From NCBI GenBank assembly GCA_003141895.1, contig PLNT01000028.1, positions 1 to 64,000 on the forward strand: DNA of 64,000 nucleotides, written 5' to 3'. The notes under the pieces are model-generated. The model ran no database searches. It was not told the DNA's origin and saw nothing but the letters and a program-made list of their open reading frames with translations. The position numbers were made by a program, and so were the translations under genes. Origin of the DNA: Bacteroidales bacterium (GTDB lineage Bacteria > Bacteroidota > Bacteroidia > Bacteroidales > VadinHA17). Below are positions 19,418 through 28,721 of the stretch, one piece after another; positions within the stretch are counted from its first letter, which is position 1; every line of letters starts with the position of its first letter.

Positions 19418-20722
19418 ATGGCCGAAAATAAAAGAAAAATTGCTTTCCATACGCTTGGCTGTAAGTTGAATTTTGCCGAGACATCAACTATTTCACGATC
19501 ATTTCCTGAGGAGTTGTTTGAAAGGGTTTCTGCGAACTCAAAGGCAGACGTATATGTGATTAACACATGTTCAGTTACTGATGCAGCCGATAAGAAGTGC
19601 AGGCAGGCAATAAAAAAATTTATAAGCCTTTCTCCCGATGCTTTCATTGCTGTAGTTGGCTGTTACGCGCAGTTGAACCCCAAGGAAATCTCTTCGATCC
19701 CCGGAGTAGATCTGGTGCTCGGCACTAATGAAAAGTTTGACATTACCGATTATTTAAAAAATTTTAATAAGAAACAAATTGCTGAGGTTCATTATTGCGA
19801 TCCTGCTGCAACAGACAGTTTTAATATCTCCTATTCGTTAAGTGACAGGACGCGTTCATTTTTGAAAGTACAGGATGGTTGCGATTACGGGTGTTCATAT
19901 TGCACCATCCCTATAGCACGCGGACGAAGCAGGAATCCGGATATCTTCACTATTATCATGGAAGCGAAGCTTATTGCCGGCAGAGGCATAAAAGAGATTG
20001 TCATAACCGGTGTCAATATTGGGGATTTTGGAAAATCAACCGGAGTATCTTTTACCGATCTGCTAAAAGAGCTCACTTCTGTAGAAGGTATCCTAAGATT
20101 AAGAATATCTTCAATTGAGCCGAACCTTTTAACTGATGAGCTGATCGGTCTGACAGCGACAAATGACAAGATCCTGCCACATTTCCATATACCTCTCCAA
20201 AGCGGAAATAATAAAATACTTGGTCTTATGAGGCGGAGATATACACGCGATGTATTTGCCTCAAGAGTAAGCAAGATTCTGGAAAAACTGCCATATGCCG
20301 GAATAGGAGCTGATGTAATAGTAGGTTTCCCGGGGGAATCAGATAATGATTTTGAGGACACTTGTTCATTTCTTGAAAATCTGCCTCTCTCCTATTTACA
20401 TGTTTTCACATTTTCAGAAAGACCCGGCACAATAGCAGAGAAATTGCCTTCGAAAGTTATGTTTAAGGACAAAGAAGCAAGAAGTAAAAGACTTATATCA
20501 CTTTCTAAAAAGAAAAACATTATATTTAATAAACTGAATATTGGTCAGGAAACAAATGTTCTTTTTGAAAATGCCCGTGATGATGGATCAATAACCGGTT
20601 TCACCTCCAATTACATAAGAGTTGAGTTCCCATGGGATTCCGGACTTGCAGGAAATATCAGAAAAGTCAGACTGACAGGTATATCATCTTCAGGAAGAAT
20701 GAATATTGAACTAATTAATTAA
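19418..20722 (+). CDS. mtaB: tRNA t6A37 methylthiotransferase, MtaB-like
   Basis: The 434-residue radical-SAM methylthiotransferase has an N-terminal UPF0004 domain with three iron-sulfur cysteines (Cys15, Cys51, Cys82). The radical SAM domain carries CDYGCSYC (Cys155, Cys159, Cys162), and a C-terminal TRAM-like beta domain follows. The family converts t6A37 to ms2t6A37 in tRNAs reading ANN codons (MtaB), or acts on related bases (MiaB, RimO). The motif CDYGCSYCTIPIARGRSR and the spacing suit MtaB. It is the first gene of a tight plus-strand run, with 2 nt before the next start. Confidence 0.9.
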   Translation: MAENKRKIAFHTLGCKLNFAETSTISRSFPEELFERVSANSKADVYVINTCSVTDAADKKCRQAIKKFISLSPDAFIAVVGCYAQLNPKEISSIPGVDLVLGTNEKFDITDYLKNFNKKQIAEVHYCDPAATDSFNISYSLSDRTRSFLKVQDGCDYGCSYCTIPIARGRSRNPDIFTIIMEAKLIAGRGIKEIVITGVNIGDFGKSTGVSFTDLLKELTSVEGILRLRISSIEPNLLTDELIGLTATNDKILPHFHIPLQSGNNKILGLMRRRYTRDVFASRVSKILEKLPYAGIGADVIVGFPGESDNDFEDTCSFLENLPLSYLHVFTFSERPGTIAEKLPSKVMFKDKEARSKRLISLSKKKNIIFNKLNIGQETNVLFENARDDGSITGFTSNYIRVEFPWDSGLAGNIRKVRLTGISSSGRMNIELIN

Positions 20723-20724
20723 TA

Positions 20725-21522
20725 ATGCTCAATCTTAAGAAAGTTTGCAGGGAAATCGAAATAGCTGCTCATGAAGCAGGCGTTTTTATTCAAAATGAAT
20801 CTGTGGGATTTGACATTAAAAGGACAGAAAAAAAAGGATTGAATGATTTTGTCAGTTATGTTGATAAAGGCTCCGAAAAATTGCTTGTAGAAAAGCTTGG
20901 GAATATTCTTCCGGAAGCCGGATTCCTTGCAGAAGAAGGTACTTCAAAAAAGGTCGGAATAAAATATTGCTGGGTTATTGATCCTCTTGATGGAACGACA
21001 AACTTTCTTCATGGGCTCCATCCCTATGCGATAAGCATCGGACTAAAAGAAGAAGACGAGATCGTTGCTGGTGTGGTTCATGAAATAAGCGGAAATGAAA
21101 CGTTCACAGCATGGAAAAATGGTGGGGCATGGCTTAATGGTTCTGCCATTCATGTCTCAGAAACTGCAAAGCTTGCTGACAGTCTTGTAGCTACCGGGTT
21201 TCCTTATAGCGATTTCAGCAGGTTAAATTCATATATGGCCTGTTTCACTCACTTCTGTAAAAATACTCATGGCGTAAGAAGGTTTGGTTCAGCAGCAATT
21301 GATCTTGCTTATATCGCATGCGGAAGATTTGAAGCATTCTATGAATATGGATTGCATCCGTGGGATATTGCAGCCGGAATATTGTTAGTGAAGGAAGCCG
21401 GCGGAAGGGTGAGCGATTTTTCAGGTAATGACAAAAATCTGACCGGTGAAGAATTTCTGGCATCTAACAGCCTTGTTTTTTCTGAAGTACTGAAAATAGT
21501 GAATAAATTTATGAAAAATTAA
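20725..21522 (+). CDS. Inositol monophosphatase family phosphatase
   Basis: The 265-residue cytoplasmic sugar-phosphate phosphatase has the lithium-sensitive phosphatase metal site: LAEEGTS (Glu70, Glu71), WVIDPLDGTTNFLHG (Asp86, Asp89) and the C-terminal WDIAAGILLVKEAGG. Members act on myo-inositol-1-phosphate, 3'-phosphoadenosine phosphate or fructose-1,6-bisphosphate. The sequence does not decide between these, though the length suits SuhB-type enzymes. It starts 2 nt after mtaB and is followed within 11 nt by the acyltransferase gene, so co-transcription is likely. Confidence 0.9.
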   Translation: MLNLKKVCREIEIAAHEAGVFIQNESVGFDIKRTEKKGLNDFVSYVDKGSEKLLVEKLGNILPEAGFLAEEGTSKKVGIKYCWVIDPLDGTTNFLHGLHPYAISIGLKEEDEIVAGVVHEISGNETFTAWKNGGAWLNGSAIHVSETAKLADSLVATGFPYSDFSRLNSYMACFTHFCKNTHGVRRFGSAAIDLAYIACGRFEAFYEYGLHPWDIAAGILLVKEAGGRVSDFSGNDKNLTGEEFLASNSLVFSEVLKIVNKFMKN

Positions 21523-21533
21523 TAATCCTGGTG

Positions 21534-22418
21534 ATGGGCGCTATAGCATACTATATTTTTTACGGAGTAAACTGGATTATAACTCTCTTGCCATTAAGCG
21601 TTTTATACGTTTTTGCTGACCTGCTTTACTATATACTTTATCATTTCCCTTCATATCGCAGGAAAGTTGTAGAGACTAATTTAAAAAATTCCTTTCCTGA
21701 TAAAACCAAAGAGGAACTTAAAATTATCGAAAGGAAATTTTACAGACATCTTGCTGATATTTTTGTTGAGACTCTTAAGCTCACGCATATGTCAGATAGT
21801 GAGCAAAGGAAACGCTTTACCTATACAAATCTTAATATAATTGACAAACTCAGGGAGGATAAAAGAGACATAATTGCTATTGTAGGACATTATAACAACT
21901 GGGAATGGCCAACCCTGCTTCCCTATTATCTCAAGTACAAGACTATAATAATTTATAAGCCATTGCAGAACAAATATTTTAACAATTTCGTTAATTCTTC
22001 GAGATCAAAACATGGGATAGTGCTTACTCCGACTTCTCAGATAATAAGAGAAATAATTAATTACAGACTAAATAAAATAAATACACTTTCAGTATTCATT
22101 TCCGACCAGATTCCTGCCAAGGGCGATATTAAGTACTGGACTACTTTTTTAAACCAGGATACTGCTGTATTTACCGGTGCAGGAAAAATTGCCTCGAAAT
22201 ACGATATGGCGATAGTATTTTTTCATGTTCAGAAAGTAAAAAGGGGTCATTATAATCTTGATATAGAACTTTTGATTGATCACACAAAAGGACTCTCAGA
22301 GAATGACATCACCGAAGTGCATGTCAGAAGACTTGAAGAGATCATAATGAATAAACCGGAATACTGGATCTGGAGTCATCGCCGCTGGAAGCATTCGAAG
22401 CCTGTTGAAAATGCATAA
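21534..22418 (+). CDS. Lipid A biosynthesis acyltransferase-like protein (LpxL/HtrB family)
   Basis: The 294-residue inner-membrane-associated protein has a hydrophobic N-terminus (about 1-35). The acyltransferase signature is HYNNWEW, matching the catalytic H-x4-E of the family, followed by a IIYKPLQNKYFNNF segment. The later ISDQIPAKGDIKYW and TGAGKIASKY segments are also family features. LpxL-like enzymes add secondary acyl chains to lipid A. In this phylum the family also includes acyltransferases for other lipids, so the acceptor is open. ATG 21534 was preferred over the in-frame GTG at 21531. The next gene overlaps its end by 8 nt. Confidence 0.88.
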   Translation: MGAIAYYIFYGVNWIITLLPLSVLYVFADLLYYILYHFPSYRRKVVETNLKNSFPDKTKEELKIIERKFYRHLADIFVETLKLTHMSDSEQRKRFTYTNLNIIDKLREDKRDIIAIVGHYNNWEWPTLLPYYLKYKTIIIYKPLQNKYFNNFVNSSRSKHGIVLTPTSQIIREIINYRLNKINTLSVFISDQIPAKGDIKYWTTFLNQDTAVFTGAGKIASKYDMAIVFFHVQKVKRGHYNLDIELLIDHTKGLSENDITEVHVRRLEEIIMNKPEYWIWSHRRWKHSKPVENA

Positions 22419-23433
22419 AACAGCTGTTGTTATATTAAACTGGAATGGTCTTGGCTATTTGAAAATGTTCCTTGGAACAGTTATTAAACATTCCGGCGAT
22501 AACGATACTCTTATATGTGTCGCTGATAATGGATCAACTGACGGATCGCCTGAGTGGGTTAAAGAGAACTTCAGCAATGTCAGACTTGTAATGCTTGATA
22601 AAAACTACGGATTTGCCGGGGGATATAATCAGGCAATAGCTCAGCTAGATGCAAAATACTTCATTTTATTAAATTCCGATATTGAAGTAACTGAAGGCTG
22701 GCTTCAACCCCTCGTCAGCTTCATGGATAACAATCAGGATGTTGCATCATGTCAGCCAAAAATACTTTCATATTATCAGAAAGATCATTTTGAACATGCG
22801 GGAGCAGCAGGTTGTTTTATTGACAAATATGGCTATCCCTTCTGTCGCGGAAGAATTTTAGATAAGATAGAAAAAGATACAGGGCAGTATGATTCTCAGA
22901 TCAATGTTTTCTGGTCAAGCGGTGCATGTATGATTGTAAGAGCTGATGCCTGGAAAAAATGCGGCGGGTTTGATCCTGATTTCTTTGCCCATATGGAAGA
23001 AATTGATCTGTGCTGGCGTTTCCACAAAGCAGGTTACCGGGTATGTTTTTTGCCTGACTCTGTCATTTATCATGTAGGTGGAGGCACTCTTCCATACAGT
23101 TCACCTATAAAAACTTACCTGAACTTCAGAAACAGTCTTTTTCTTCTGTATAAAAACCTTCCTGACAAAAGATTTTACAGAGTTTTATTTGTCAGGAAAA
23201 TTTTAGACGGAATGGCTGCAGTTTTTTTTCTTTTGAAGGGCAGTCTCGAAAGCGTAAATGCTGTATGGAAAGCTCATATGGATTATTACAAGGCATTGGC
23301 TGAACTCAGGAAGAAAAGAGAAAAGGTTAAGGAACTGGAAATAAGCGAAACTGAACCTGAAGTTTTGAACAAGAGTATTGTATTTGAGTTTTATGTAAAA
23401 GGAAATAAAACATATACAAGCCTGATACCATAA
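22411..23433 (+). CDS. Family 2 glycosyltransferase
   Basis: The 340-residue GT-A enzyme has VVILNWNG, the nucleotide-binding VADNGSTDGS, the LLNSDIEV segment in DxD position and HMEEIDLCWRFHKAGY near the catalytic site. The C-terminal part (about 235-340) is helical and basic, possibly membrane-associated. It resembles rhamnosyltransferase-type GT2 enzymes of surface polysaccharide or lipopolysaccharide synthesis; donor and acceptor are unknown. ATG 22411 gives an 8-nt overlap with the acyltransferase gene. An in-frame TTG at 22405 would add two residues. The linkage to a lipid A acyltransferase supports an envelope glycan role. Confidence 0.9.
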   Translation: MHKTAVVILNWNGLGYLKMFLGTVIKHSGDNDTLICVADNGSTDGSPEWVKENFSNVRLVMLDKNYGFAGGYNQAIAQLDAKYFILLNSDIEVTEGWLQPLVSFMDNNQDVASCQPKILSYYQKDHFEHAGAAGCFIDKYGYPFCRGRILDKIEKDTGQYDSQINVFWSSGACMIVRADAWKKCGGFDPDFFAHMEEIDLCWRFHKAGYRVCFLPDSVIYHVGGGTLPYSSPIKTYLNFRNSLFLLYKNLPDKRFYRVLFVRKILDGMAAVFFLLKGSLESVNAVWKAHMDYYKALAELRKKREKVKELEISETEPEVLNKSIVFEFYVKGNKTYTSLIP

Positions 23434-23442
23434 ACTGAACTA

Positions 23443-24597
23443 ATGAAAAAATATCAAATGATTATATTTTTTGCCATAGCACTTTCAATTTACTCACTGG
23501 TAAATATCTATTTATTTTATAAGGGATACCAGGCCATTCCTGTCCTTCAGAATAACAAGCTGGTCTACGCAATATCATTTTTTGTCCTGGCCGGCCTCTT
23601 TATTTTTGCCAAGATACTTGAGTCAAAACATTCATCGGTGATTACCGATGCTTTCAATATTATAGGAGGATTCTGGCTTGCATTTATGCTGTATGGTTTT
23701 TTATTCTTCCTTCTTTCAGACATAATTTTGCTGATAATCAGAATTCCGGGAATTGTAAAGGGAGATAGCATCGTGATCTTTAGAAAATGGTCCTTTATAA
23801 TTATTATTTCAATATCCGCATTGCTGATTATCGGAGGATTTATAAATGCAATAATTCCTTTTACCAGGGAATATAACTTAACAATAAACAAATCTGCCGG
23901 ACAGGTTAAAACCTTAAGAATAGTTGCTGTGTCTGATATTCATCTTGGCAGTATCATCAGAAAAAGAAGTTTAAAAAAAATGTCGGGTATTATAAAAGAT
24001 CTGAAGCCCGATCTTGTGTTGTTGCTGGGAGATATTGTAGATGGTGAAATTGGTCCGGTTATGAGAGGAGATCTTCTCCAGTATTTTTCTTACCCCGATT
24101 GTACCGATGGTCTGTATGCTATTACAGGTAATCATGAATTTATTGGTGGAGCTGCACGCACAATTCCATACATTGAAAGCAAAGGGATAAGGATTCTAAA
24201 GGATGAAATGGTTACTCTTCAAGGTGGAATTCAGCTTATTGGGCGGATCGACAGAGATTCATATCGATTTTACAGAAAAGAACGGTTATCCCTTGGTGAA
24301 TTAATGAAACAGGCAGATACAACTAAACCGGTCATTTTGCTTGATCATCAACCATTTCACCTGGATGAAACAGCAAAGTATGGTATTGATCTTCAACTTT
24401 CAGGACATACTCATAATGGACAGATGTGGCCGCTGAATTATGTAACTTCAATGATCTATGAATTGAGTACTGGCTATCTTAAAAAAAGGAATACTAATTT
24501 CATTGTCTCTTCAGGTTATGGCTTATGGGGACCAAGAGTCAGATCGGCAAGCAGATCAGAAGTTCTTTTGATTAACCTGACATTTGCGGGAAAGTAA
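23443..24597 (+). CDS. Membrane-anchored calcineurin-like metallophosphatase (YkuE-like)
   Basis: The 384-residue protein has four hydrophobic N-terminal segments (about 5-25, 39-56, 72-100 and 115-137). A C-terminal metallophosphatase domain follows, with VSDIHLGSI, LLGDIVDGE, GNHEF, LLDHQPF and LSGHTHNGQ as metal ligands. The arrangement matches YkuE/YaeI-type phosphoesterases, some of which act on lipid phosphates. The domain should face the periplasm or the membrane surface. It is the last gene of the mtaB run (9-nt gap to the glycosyltransferase) and converges on murF across a GC-rich palindrome element. Confidence 0.9.
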   Translation: MKKYQMIIFFAIALSIYSLVNIYLFYKGYQAIPVLQNNKLVYAISFFVLAGLFIFAKILESKHSSVITDAFNIIGGFWLAFMLYGFLFFLLSDIILLIIRIPGIVKGDSIVIFRKWSFIIIISISALLIIGGFINAIIPFTREYNLTINKSAGQVKTLRIVAVSDIHLGSIIRKRSLKKMSGIIKDLKPDLVLLLGDIVDGEIGPVMRGDLLQYFSYPDCTDGLYAITGNHEFIGGAARTIPYIESKGIRILKDEMVTLQGGIQLIGRIDRDSYRFYRKERLSLGELMKQADTTKPVILLDHQPFHLDETAKYGIDLQLSGHTHNGQMWPLNYVTSMIYELSTGYLKKRNTNFIVSSGYGLWGPRVRSASRSEVLLINLTFAGK

Positions 24598-24610
24598 CTA
24601 ACCAACCTCT

Positions 24611-24666
24611 CTGCCCCCTGCCGCTTCGCTCCCGATAGCTATCGGGATGTCCCCCTAAAAGGGGAC
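24611..24666. repeat. GC-rich intergenic palindrome element (copy 2)
   Basis: CTGCCCCCTGCCGCTTCGCT is followed by the perfect palindrome CCCGATAGCTATCGGG (24631-24646) and by GTCCCCCTAAAAGGGGAC (24649-24666). It lies between two convergent genes and could act as a bidirectional terminator. Confidence 0.75.
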
Positions 24667-24694
24667 TAAAAACGTTACGTAATAGAATTTAGAC

Positions 24695-25987
24695 TTAGAG
24701 GAGATCATAGATCTTCTCAAGACCCATGCCCCTTGAACCTTTAATAAGGATTGTGTTTCCTTTTAAGGGTTCTGATTTTAAGAACTCTATAAGTTTATCT
24801 GTATTCTGAAATGATTTACACCCCGATTTTGCAGATACTTTTTGAAATTCAGTACCCACCAGAAAAATATTCCTGACAAAATCTGATTGTACCAATTTTA
24901 GAATTTTCAGATGCTCTTCATTGCTCTTTTCGCCCAATTCAAGCATATCACCGAGGATTACAACTTTATTTTCAGCTTTTAATTTTATAAAAGAACTGAT
25001 GCTCAGGTACATACTTGTAGGGTTTGCATTATAGGAATCACAAATAAGAGTATTGTTTTTTGTGATTTTTATCTGAGATCTGTTATTGGCCGGCTGATAT
25101 TTCTCAACTGCATCAACAATATCTTTTATATCAACCCCAAGGAACAAACCGGTAGCTATTGCAGCTCTCACATTTTCAAGATTATAGCTGCCAAAAAGAT
25201 TGGTACTGAGACTATAGGTATGATGAAGGTAAGTTACAGATATTTTCAGATTAACGTCTGATGGAATCAGATCAACAATCAGATCCGTACCGGTAGGGTC
25301 AGAAAAAGGGACTGCTCTGTTTATGATTCTGAAAATCTTTTCAGTAAGTAATTGATCTTTTTCATTATAAAGAGCAATTCCGTTAACCTTCCTCAGGTGT
25401 TCATACAGCTCAGATTTCGCCCTTGTCACACCATCCATCGAACCAAATCCTTCAATATGTGCGGTTCCGATATTTGTAATTATACCATAATCAGGTTTTG
25501 CAATTACGCATAATGTCCGTATTTCACCAAGATGGCTGGCTCCCATCTCGATAATCAACATTTCTATATCGAGAGGAGCAGATAGAATTGTAAGGGGAAC
25601 ACCGATATGATTATTCAGGTTTCCCTGCGTATAATGAACTCTGAGTTTTTTTGACAGGATGCCTGCAAGAAGTTCCTTGGTAGTTGTCTTGCCATTTGTA
25701 CCGGTTATCGCCAGCACAGGTACACCTAGTTCTTTACGGTAGTGTGCTGCCAGAGCCTGGAGCTCAAACAAACAGTCATCAACCAGAATCGTGTTTTCAG
25801 TTTCAAAAAGAGGATCGTCAATAACAGCACATAAAGCTCCTCTTGCCAGAGCTTCTGATGCATATTTATTACCATTGTATTTGTCTCCCCATAGAGCAAA
25901 GAAAATCTGACCTTTACCAACTTTACGGGAGTCAGTAGCCACTCCGGTGGACTCTTTAAAAAGGCTGTATAGTTGTTCTGTTTTCAT
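24695..25987 (-). CDS. murF: UDP-N-acetylmuramoyl-tripeptide--D-alanyl-D-alanine ligase
   Basis: The 430-residue Mur ligase adds D-Ala-D-Ala to the UDP-MurNAc-tripeptide in the cytoplasm. The N-terminal domain has TDSRKVGKGQIFFAL. The ATP loop is ITGTNGKTTTKE, and the central NNHIGVPLTIL, IIEMGASHLGEI and NIGTAHIEGFGS motifs are typical of MurF, as is the C-terminal ICDSYNANPTSM. The start is set at ATG 25987 (MKTEQLYSLF). The longer frame from 26008 would begin inside the terminator hairpin of gldJ, which ends just upstream. The gldJ-murF order suggests linked envelope functions, but the strong terminator between them limits read-through. Confidence 0.95.
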   Translation of the reverse strand: MKTEQLYSLFKESTGVATDSRKVGKGQIFFALWGDKYNGNKYASEALARGALCAVIDDPLFETENTILVDDCLFELQALAAHYRKELGVPVLAITGTNGKTTTKELLAGILSKKLRVHYTQGNLNNHIGVPLTILSAPLDIEMLIIEMGASHLGEIRTLCVIAKPDYGIITNIGTAHIEGFGSMDGVTRAKSELYEHLRKVNGIALYNEKDQLLTEKIFRIINRAVPFSDPTGTDLIVDLIPSDVNLKISVTYLHHTYSLSTNLFGSYNLENVRAAIATGLFLGVDIKDIVDAVEKYQPANNRSQIKITKNNTLICDSYNANPTSMYLSISSFIKLKAENKVVILGDMLELGEKSNEEHLKILKLVQSDFVRNIFLVGTEFQKVSAKSGCKSFQNTDKLIEFLKSEPLKGNTILIKGSRGMGLEKIYDLL

Positions 25988-25993
25988 ATTGTT

Positions 25994-26027
25994 AAAAAAA
26001 TGCCTCATTATGATTGCATAATGAGGC
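25994..26027 (-). terminator. Rho-independent terminator between gldJ and murF
   Basis: On the minus strand a perfect 10-bp stem GCCTCATTAT/ATAATGAGGC (26002-26027, six-base loop) is followed by seven T. It lies 24 nt after the gldJ stop and 7 nt before the murF ATG. Confidence 0.9.
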
Positions 26028-26050
26028 TTATATTGTAAGGAAACCGTTTT

Positions 26051-27556
26051 TTACAATCCGGATGGACTTCCAACCCTTATCATAGCGCACCTGAAGCCAA
26101 TATCATCACGGGAGCTTTCCTGATCGAGGAATCTTCTTGTTGCCGGATTCAACCAGTAAGCTCTGTCTTTCCATGAGCCACCTTTATATACCCTGGCGTT
26201 ATCATTGATCAGAGTTACAAAATCGTTGGTTCCTGAATTAGCGTCCTGCGCGTACATCCTCAATGAAGCCTTTTTACCATCTTCAACAGTGAATTCGGAT
26301 CCTCCACCAGCTGGGATAGCTGACTGAAGATCACCGTCTCTGAAGTTCCTGTAATCAGCTTTCTGATAATTATATCTGTTTGCTACATCAGGATCTTTAA
26401 CCGTATCGACTATCAAACGGCCGAGTTTATCTTTAGCAACCACTGAACCATTGGCATCGCGACGCAGATCGGTATAAACATTGCCTCTGAAGGGATTAAA
26501 TCCATCAACATCTTCTGAAGTTAGTGGTCTGTATACATCCTGCACCCATTCATTCACATTACCTGCCATGCAATAAAGTCCATAATCATTTGGCCAGTAA
26601 GATTTTACATCTACTGTAATACTCCCGTTATCGTTCAGACTACCGGCAACTCCCATAAGGTCACCTCTTCCGCGTACGAAGTTAGCCATCATCTGTCCTC
26701 TGTTTTTCTTGTTTGAGTTTCTGACGTTATGACCATCCCATGGATAAATTCTTCTTTCATATACTCTTTCTTCAAAAGTATTGCCCCTGAGTGCATATGC
26801 AGCAAATTCCCATTCAGCTTCCGTAGGCAGCCTGTAACTGGGCAGAAGAACTCCATCTTCAAAGTTAGTCCTGCGCTCTGTTTGATTTGGATTCAGGCTG
26901 GGCCTTAACTGGTTTACAACTCCTTCATATTGTCCTGCCAGATATGCTTCAGTATTAAAATTCTTTTCATTTGTCTGATTTGGATCCGGGTTAAGCTCAC
27001 CCTCATCAATCAGCAATTGTTCATTCACCCTGTCTGTTCTCCAAAGGCAGAAGTCATTGGCCTTAATCCAGCTTACCCCAACAACAGGATAGTTGTTATA
27101 GGACGGGTGTCTGAAATAATACTCAACATAAGGATCATTAAATCCCATTGGACTTCTCCAGACTAAAGTGTCGGGAAGTGCTCTTCTATAAACTTCAGGA
27201 TAATCTTTGTAAACTCTGCGTAGCCAGAAAAGGTATTCACGGTAATCAATATTCTTCACTTCAGTTTCGTCCATATAAAATGATGATACTGTAACCGTCC
27301 TTGGTTTGTTATTCCAATCGAACATTACATCCTGCTGAATCTGTCCCATTGTAAAACGACCTCCTTCAATGAGTACCAGGCCAGGACCTGTTTTCTGCTC
27401 AGCTCCCAAAGTAACTTCAAATCCGCCATTGTCAGGATTATTATACGTCCAGCCTGTTGAAGTGGAAACATCATCTTTCCCCTTTTTCTTAAATATGCAG
27501 GATGTAAAAAGCAAGACAGCGATTAGAACAACTGGTAAGGCTCTGAATTTATACAT
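26051..27556 (-). CDS. gldJ: GldJ-type gliding motility / T9SS lipoprotein (SUMF1 fold)
   Basis: The 501-residue lipoprotein has a signal peptide with lipobox LLFTSC (Cys near residue 20). A sulfatase-modifying-factor-like domain follows: GGRFTMGQIQ, FYMDETEV.N.DYREYLFWL, PVVGVSWIKANDFCLWRTDRVN, YRLPTEAEWEFAAY, GLYCMAGNVNEWVQDV and KGGSWKDRAYWLNPATRRF. GldJ and GldK/PorK share this fold and form part of the outer-membrane-associated T9SS/gliding apparatus. The wording and the insertions fit GldJ best. ATG 27556 is preferred because an AAAGGAG ribosome site lies just upstream. A TTG at 27601 would add 15 residues. It sits between porP/sprF and murF on the minus strand, divergent from porU-porV. 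Confidence 0.88.
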   Translation of the reverse strand: MYKFRALPVVLIAVLLFTSCIFKKKGKDDVSTSTGWTYNNPDNGGFEVTLGAEQKTGPGLVLIEGGRFTMGQIQQDVMFDWNNKPRTVTVSSFYMDETEVKNIDYREYLFWLRRVYKDYPEVYRRALPDTLVWRSPMGFNDPYVEYYFRHPSYNNYPVVGVSWIKANDFCLWRTDRVNEQLLIDEGELNPDPNQTNEKNFNTEAYLAGQYEGVVNQLRPSLNPNQTERRTNFEDGVLLPSYRLPTEAEWEFAAYALRGNTFEERVYERRIYPWDGHNVRNSNKKNRGQMMANFVRGRGDLMGVAGSLNDNGSITVDVKSYWPNDYGLYCMAGNVNEWVQDVYRPLTSEDVDGFNPFRGNVYTDLRRDANGSVVAKDKLGRLIVDTVKDPDVANRYNYQKADYRNFRDGDLQSAIPAGGGSEFTVEDGKKASLRMYAQDANSGTNDFVTLINDNARVYKGGSWKDRAYWLNPATRRFLDQESSRDDIGFRCAMIRVGSPSGL

Positions 27557-27558
27557 AA

Positions 27559-27565
27559 CTCCTTT
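27559..27565 (-). promoter_or_regulatory. Shine-Dalgarno site that fixes the gldJ start
   Basis: AAAGGAG lies 2 nt before ATG 27556 on the minus strand. Most genes in this window lack a clear Shine-Dalgarno sequence, so it is informative for the start choice, although the spacing is short. Confidence 0.5.
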
Positions 27566-27638
27566 AGTTTTATGGCTTTTAAGAATACTCAAATATAACA
27601 AAATATTGTTGAACGATCTTTTTACTCACCAAATATAA

Positions 27639-28607
27639 CTACATTTTAGGAAAATTTATTGTTTTGATTGTATTTCTTTTTTCAACATTATTCAAACCGA
27701 AAGCTAGTCCTGTTTCGTGAAGAAGTGAGAACGGCAGAAATTTATTTCCGGATATTGCGTTAAAACGATAATTGTAATAAACTGATATTCTCCCGGCAGT
27801 CAAAGAAAATCCTGTCTGGATGTTCAGATTTCGTGAATTATCTTGCATTATTATTGCATTGACAGACAGATATCTGCTAGCCAAGGCGGCACCTGCCCCA
27901 TATACAAGATAACTCCTTTGTAGTTCCAAATATGTTAGTGGCTGAATTTTTAGATTCTGCGATTCATTAAGAAAAAAATCGCCTGATAAATGAACAAGAA
28001 CTTTTCTTTTTAATCTTTCGTTAGAGTTGCCTGTTGTGGATAAGTCTGGTTCAGCCAGATGACTAATGGAAAATCCTCCTGAAAACTTACCTGAAATGAA
28101 AAGGAACCCGGCACCTACATCAAATACCGTCCTGCCTGATAAGGCAAGAACCTCAGAGGAAGGAACAGTTGCGCCACCTAGAGGGTCAATCTGGTCAGGC
28201 AAAATGGCATTGTCAAAGTTAAACCCCCTGTGATAGAGTGAGGCCGAAAGTCCTGCATTAATAAACAGATCCTTCCCTGCCTGTAGAAAATATGCGTATG
28301 ACAAACCTCCCCTGAAATCATTAATAATACCTCCCAGATAATCATCAGCCAGATATATACCTGCACCGCCATGTAATATTTGAAAATATGAATCGTACGA
28401 AAAGTAGACTGAATGGAGATTATAGCCATTGCCAGGGAAAAAATTCAGGTACGACAGCCTTAGTTCACCATCACCTCCGCTCCCCACAAGTGATGGGTTA
28501 TTAATCATCATCATCTGATATCCTGGTCCCGGATCAGGTTCCTGTCCGAAACAATAGATCTGCAAAAAGCAGCTGAATATGAATATTATGATTAATTCCC
28601 TCAACAT
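27639..28607 (-). CDS. PorP/SprF family T9SS outer-membrane protein
   Basis: The 322-residue protein starts with a signal peptide (MLRELIIIFIFSCFLQ..., cleavage after about 22). It continues with MMMINNPSLVGSGGDGELRLSYLNFFP, the PorP/SprF opening motif where the N-terminal strand enters a beta-barrel. Alternating amphipathic strands run to the C-terminus, with GGLSYAYFL, LFINAGLSASLYHRG and SVYYNYRFNAIS as further signatures. Family members are outer-membrane components of T9SS; SprF-type members serve particular cargoes such as SprB, so a dedicated role for a nearby adhesin is possible. ATG 28607 is preferred over an upstream TTG (28628). Divergent from porU with a 114-bp gap. Confidence 0.88.
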   Translation of the reverse strand: MLRELIIIFIFSCFLQIYCFGQEPDPGPGYQMMMINNPSLVGSGGDGELRLSYLNFFPGNGYNLHSVYFSYDSYFQILHGGAGIYLADDYLGGIINDFRGGLSYAYFLQAGKDLFINAGLSASLYHRGFNFDNAILPDQIDPLGGATVPSSEVLALSGRTVFDVGAGFLFISGKFSGGFSISHLAEPDLSTTGNSNERLKRKVLVHLSGDFFLNESQNLKIQPLTYLELQRSYLVYGAGAALASRYLSVNAIIMQDNSRNLNIQTGFSLTAGRISVYYNYRFNAISGNKFLPFSLLHETGLAFGLNNVEKRNTIKTINFPKM

Positions 28608-28705
28608 ATAAAAATACTGCAATATCAACGTAATGAACTCGTTATTATTATGTTAAATTAAATAACAAAAAAACTAAATAAACTGGTATTCAAATTGCAC
28701 ATTTC

Positions 28706-28713
28706 TATCTTTG
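28706..28713 (+). promoter_or_regulatory. TAnnTTTG -7 box for porU
   Basis: TATCTTTG matches the Bacteroidota -7 consensus and ends 8 nt before the porU ATG (28722), implying a very short or absent leader. A TTG lies at 28695, closer than the usual -33 spacing. Confidence 0.4.
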
Positions 28714-28721
28714 TCGGTATA

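Noticed and set aside
25988-26008. Upstream murF start at ATG 26008
   Set aside because: It lies inside the gldJ terminator hairpin; ATG 25987 fits the MurF N-terminus.
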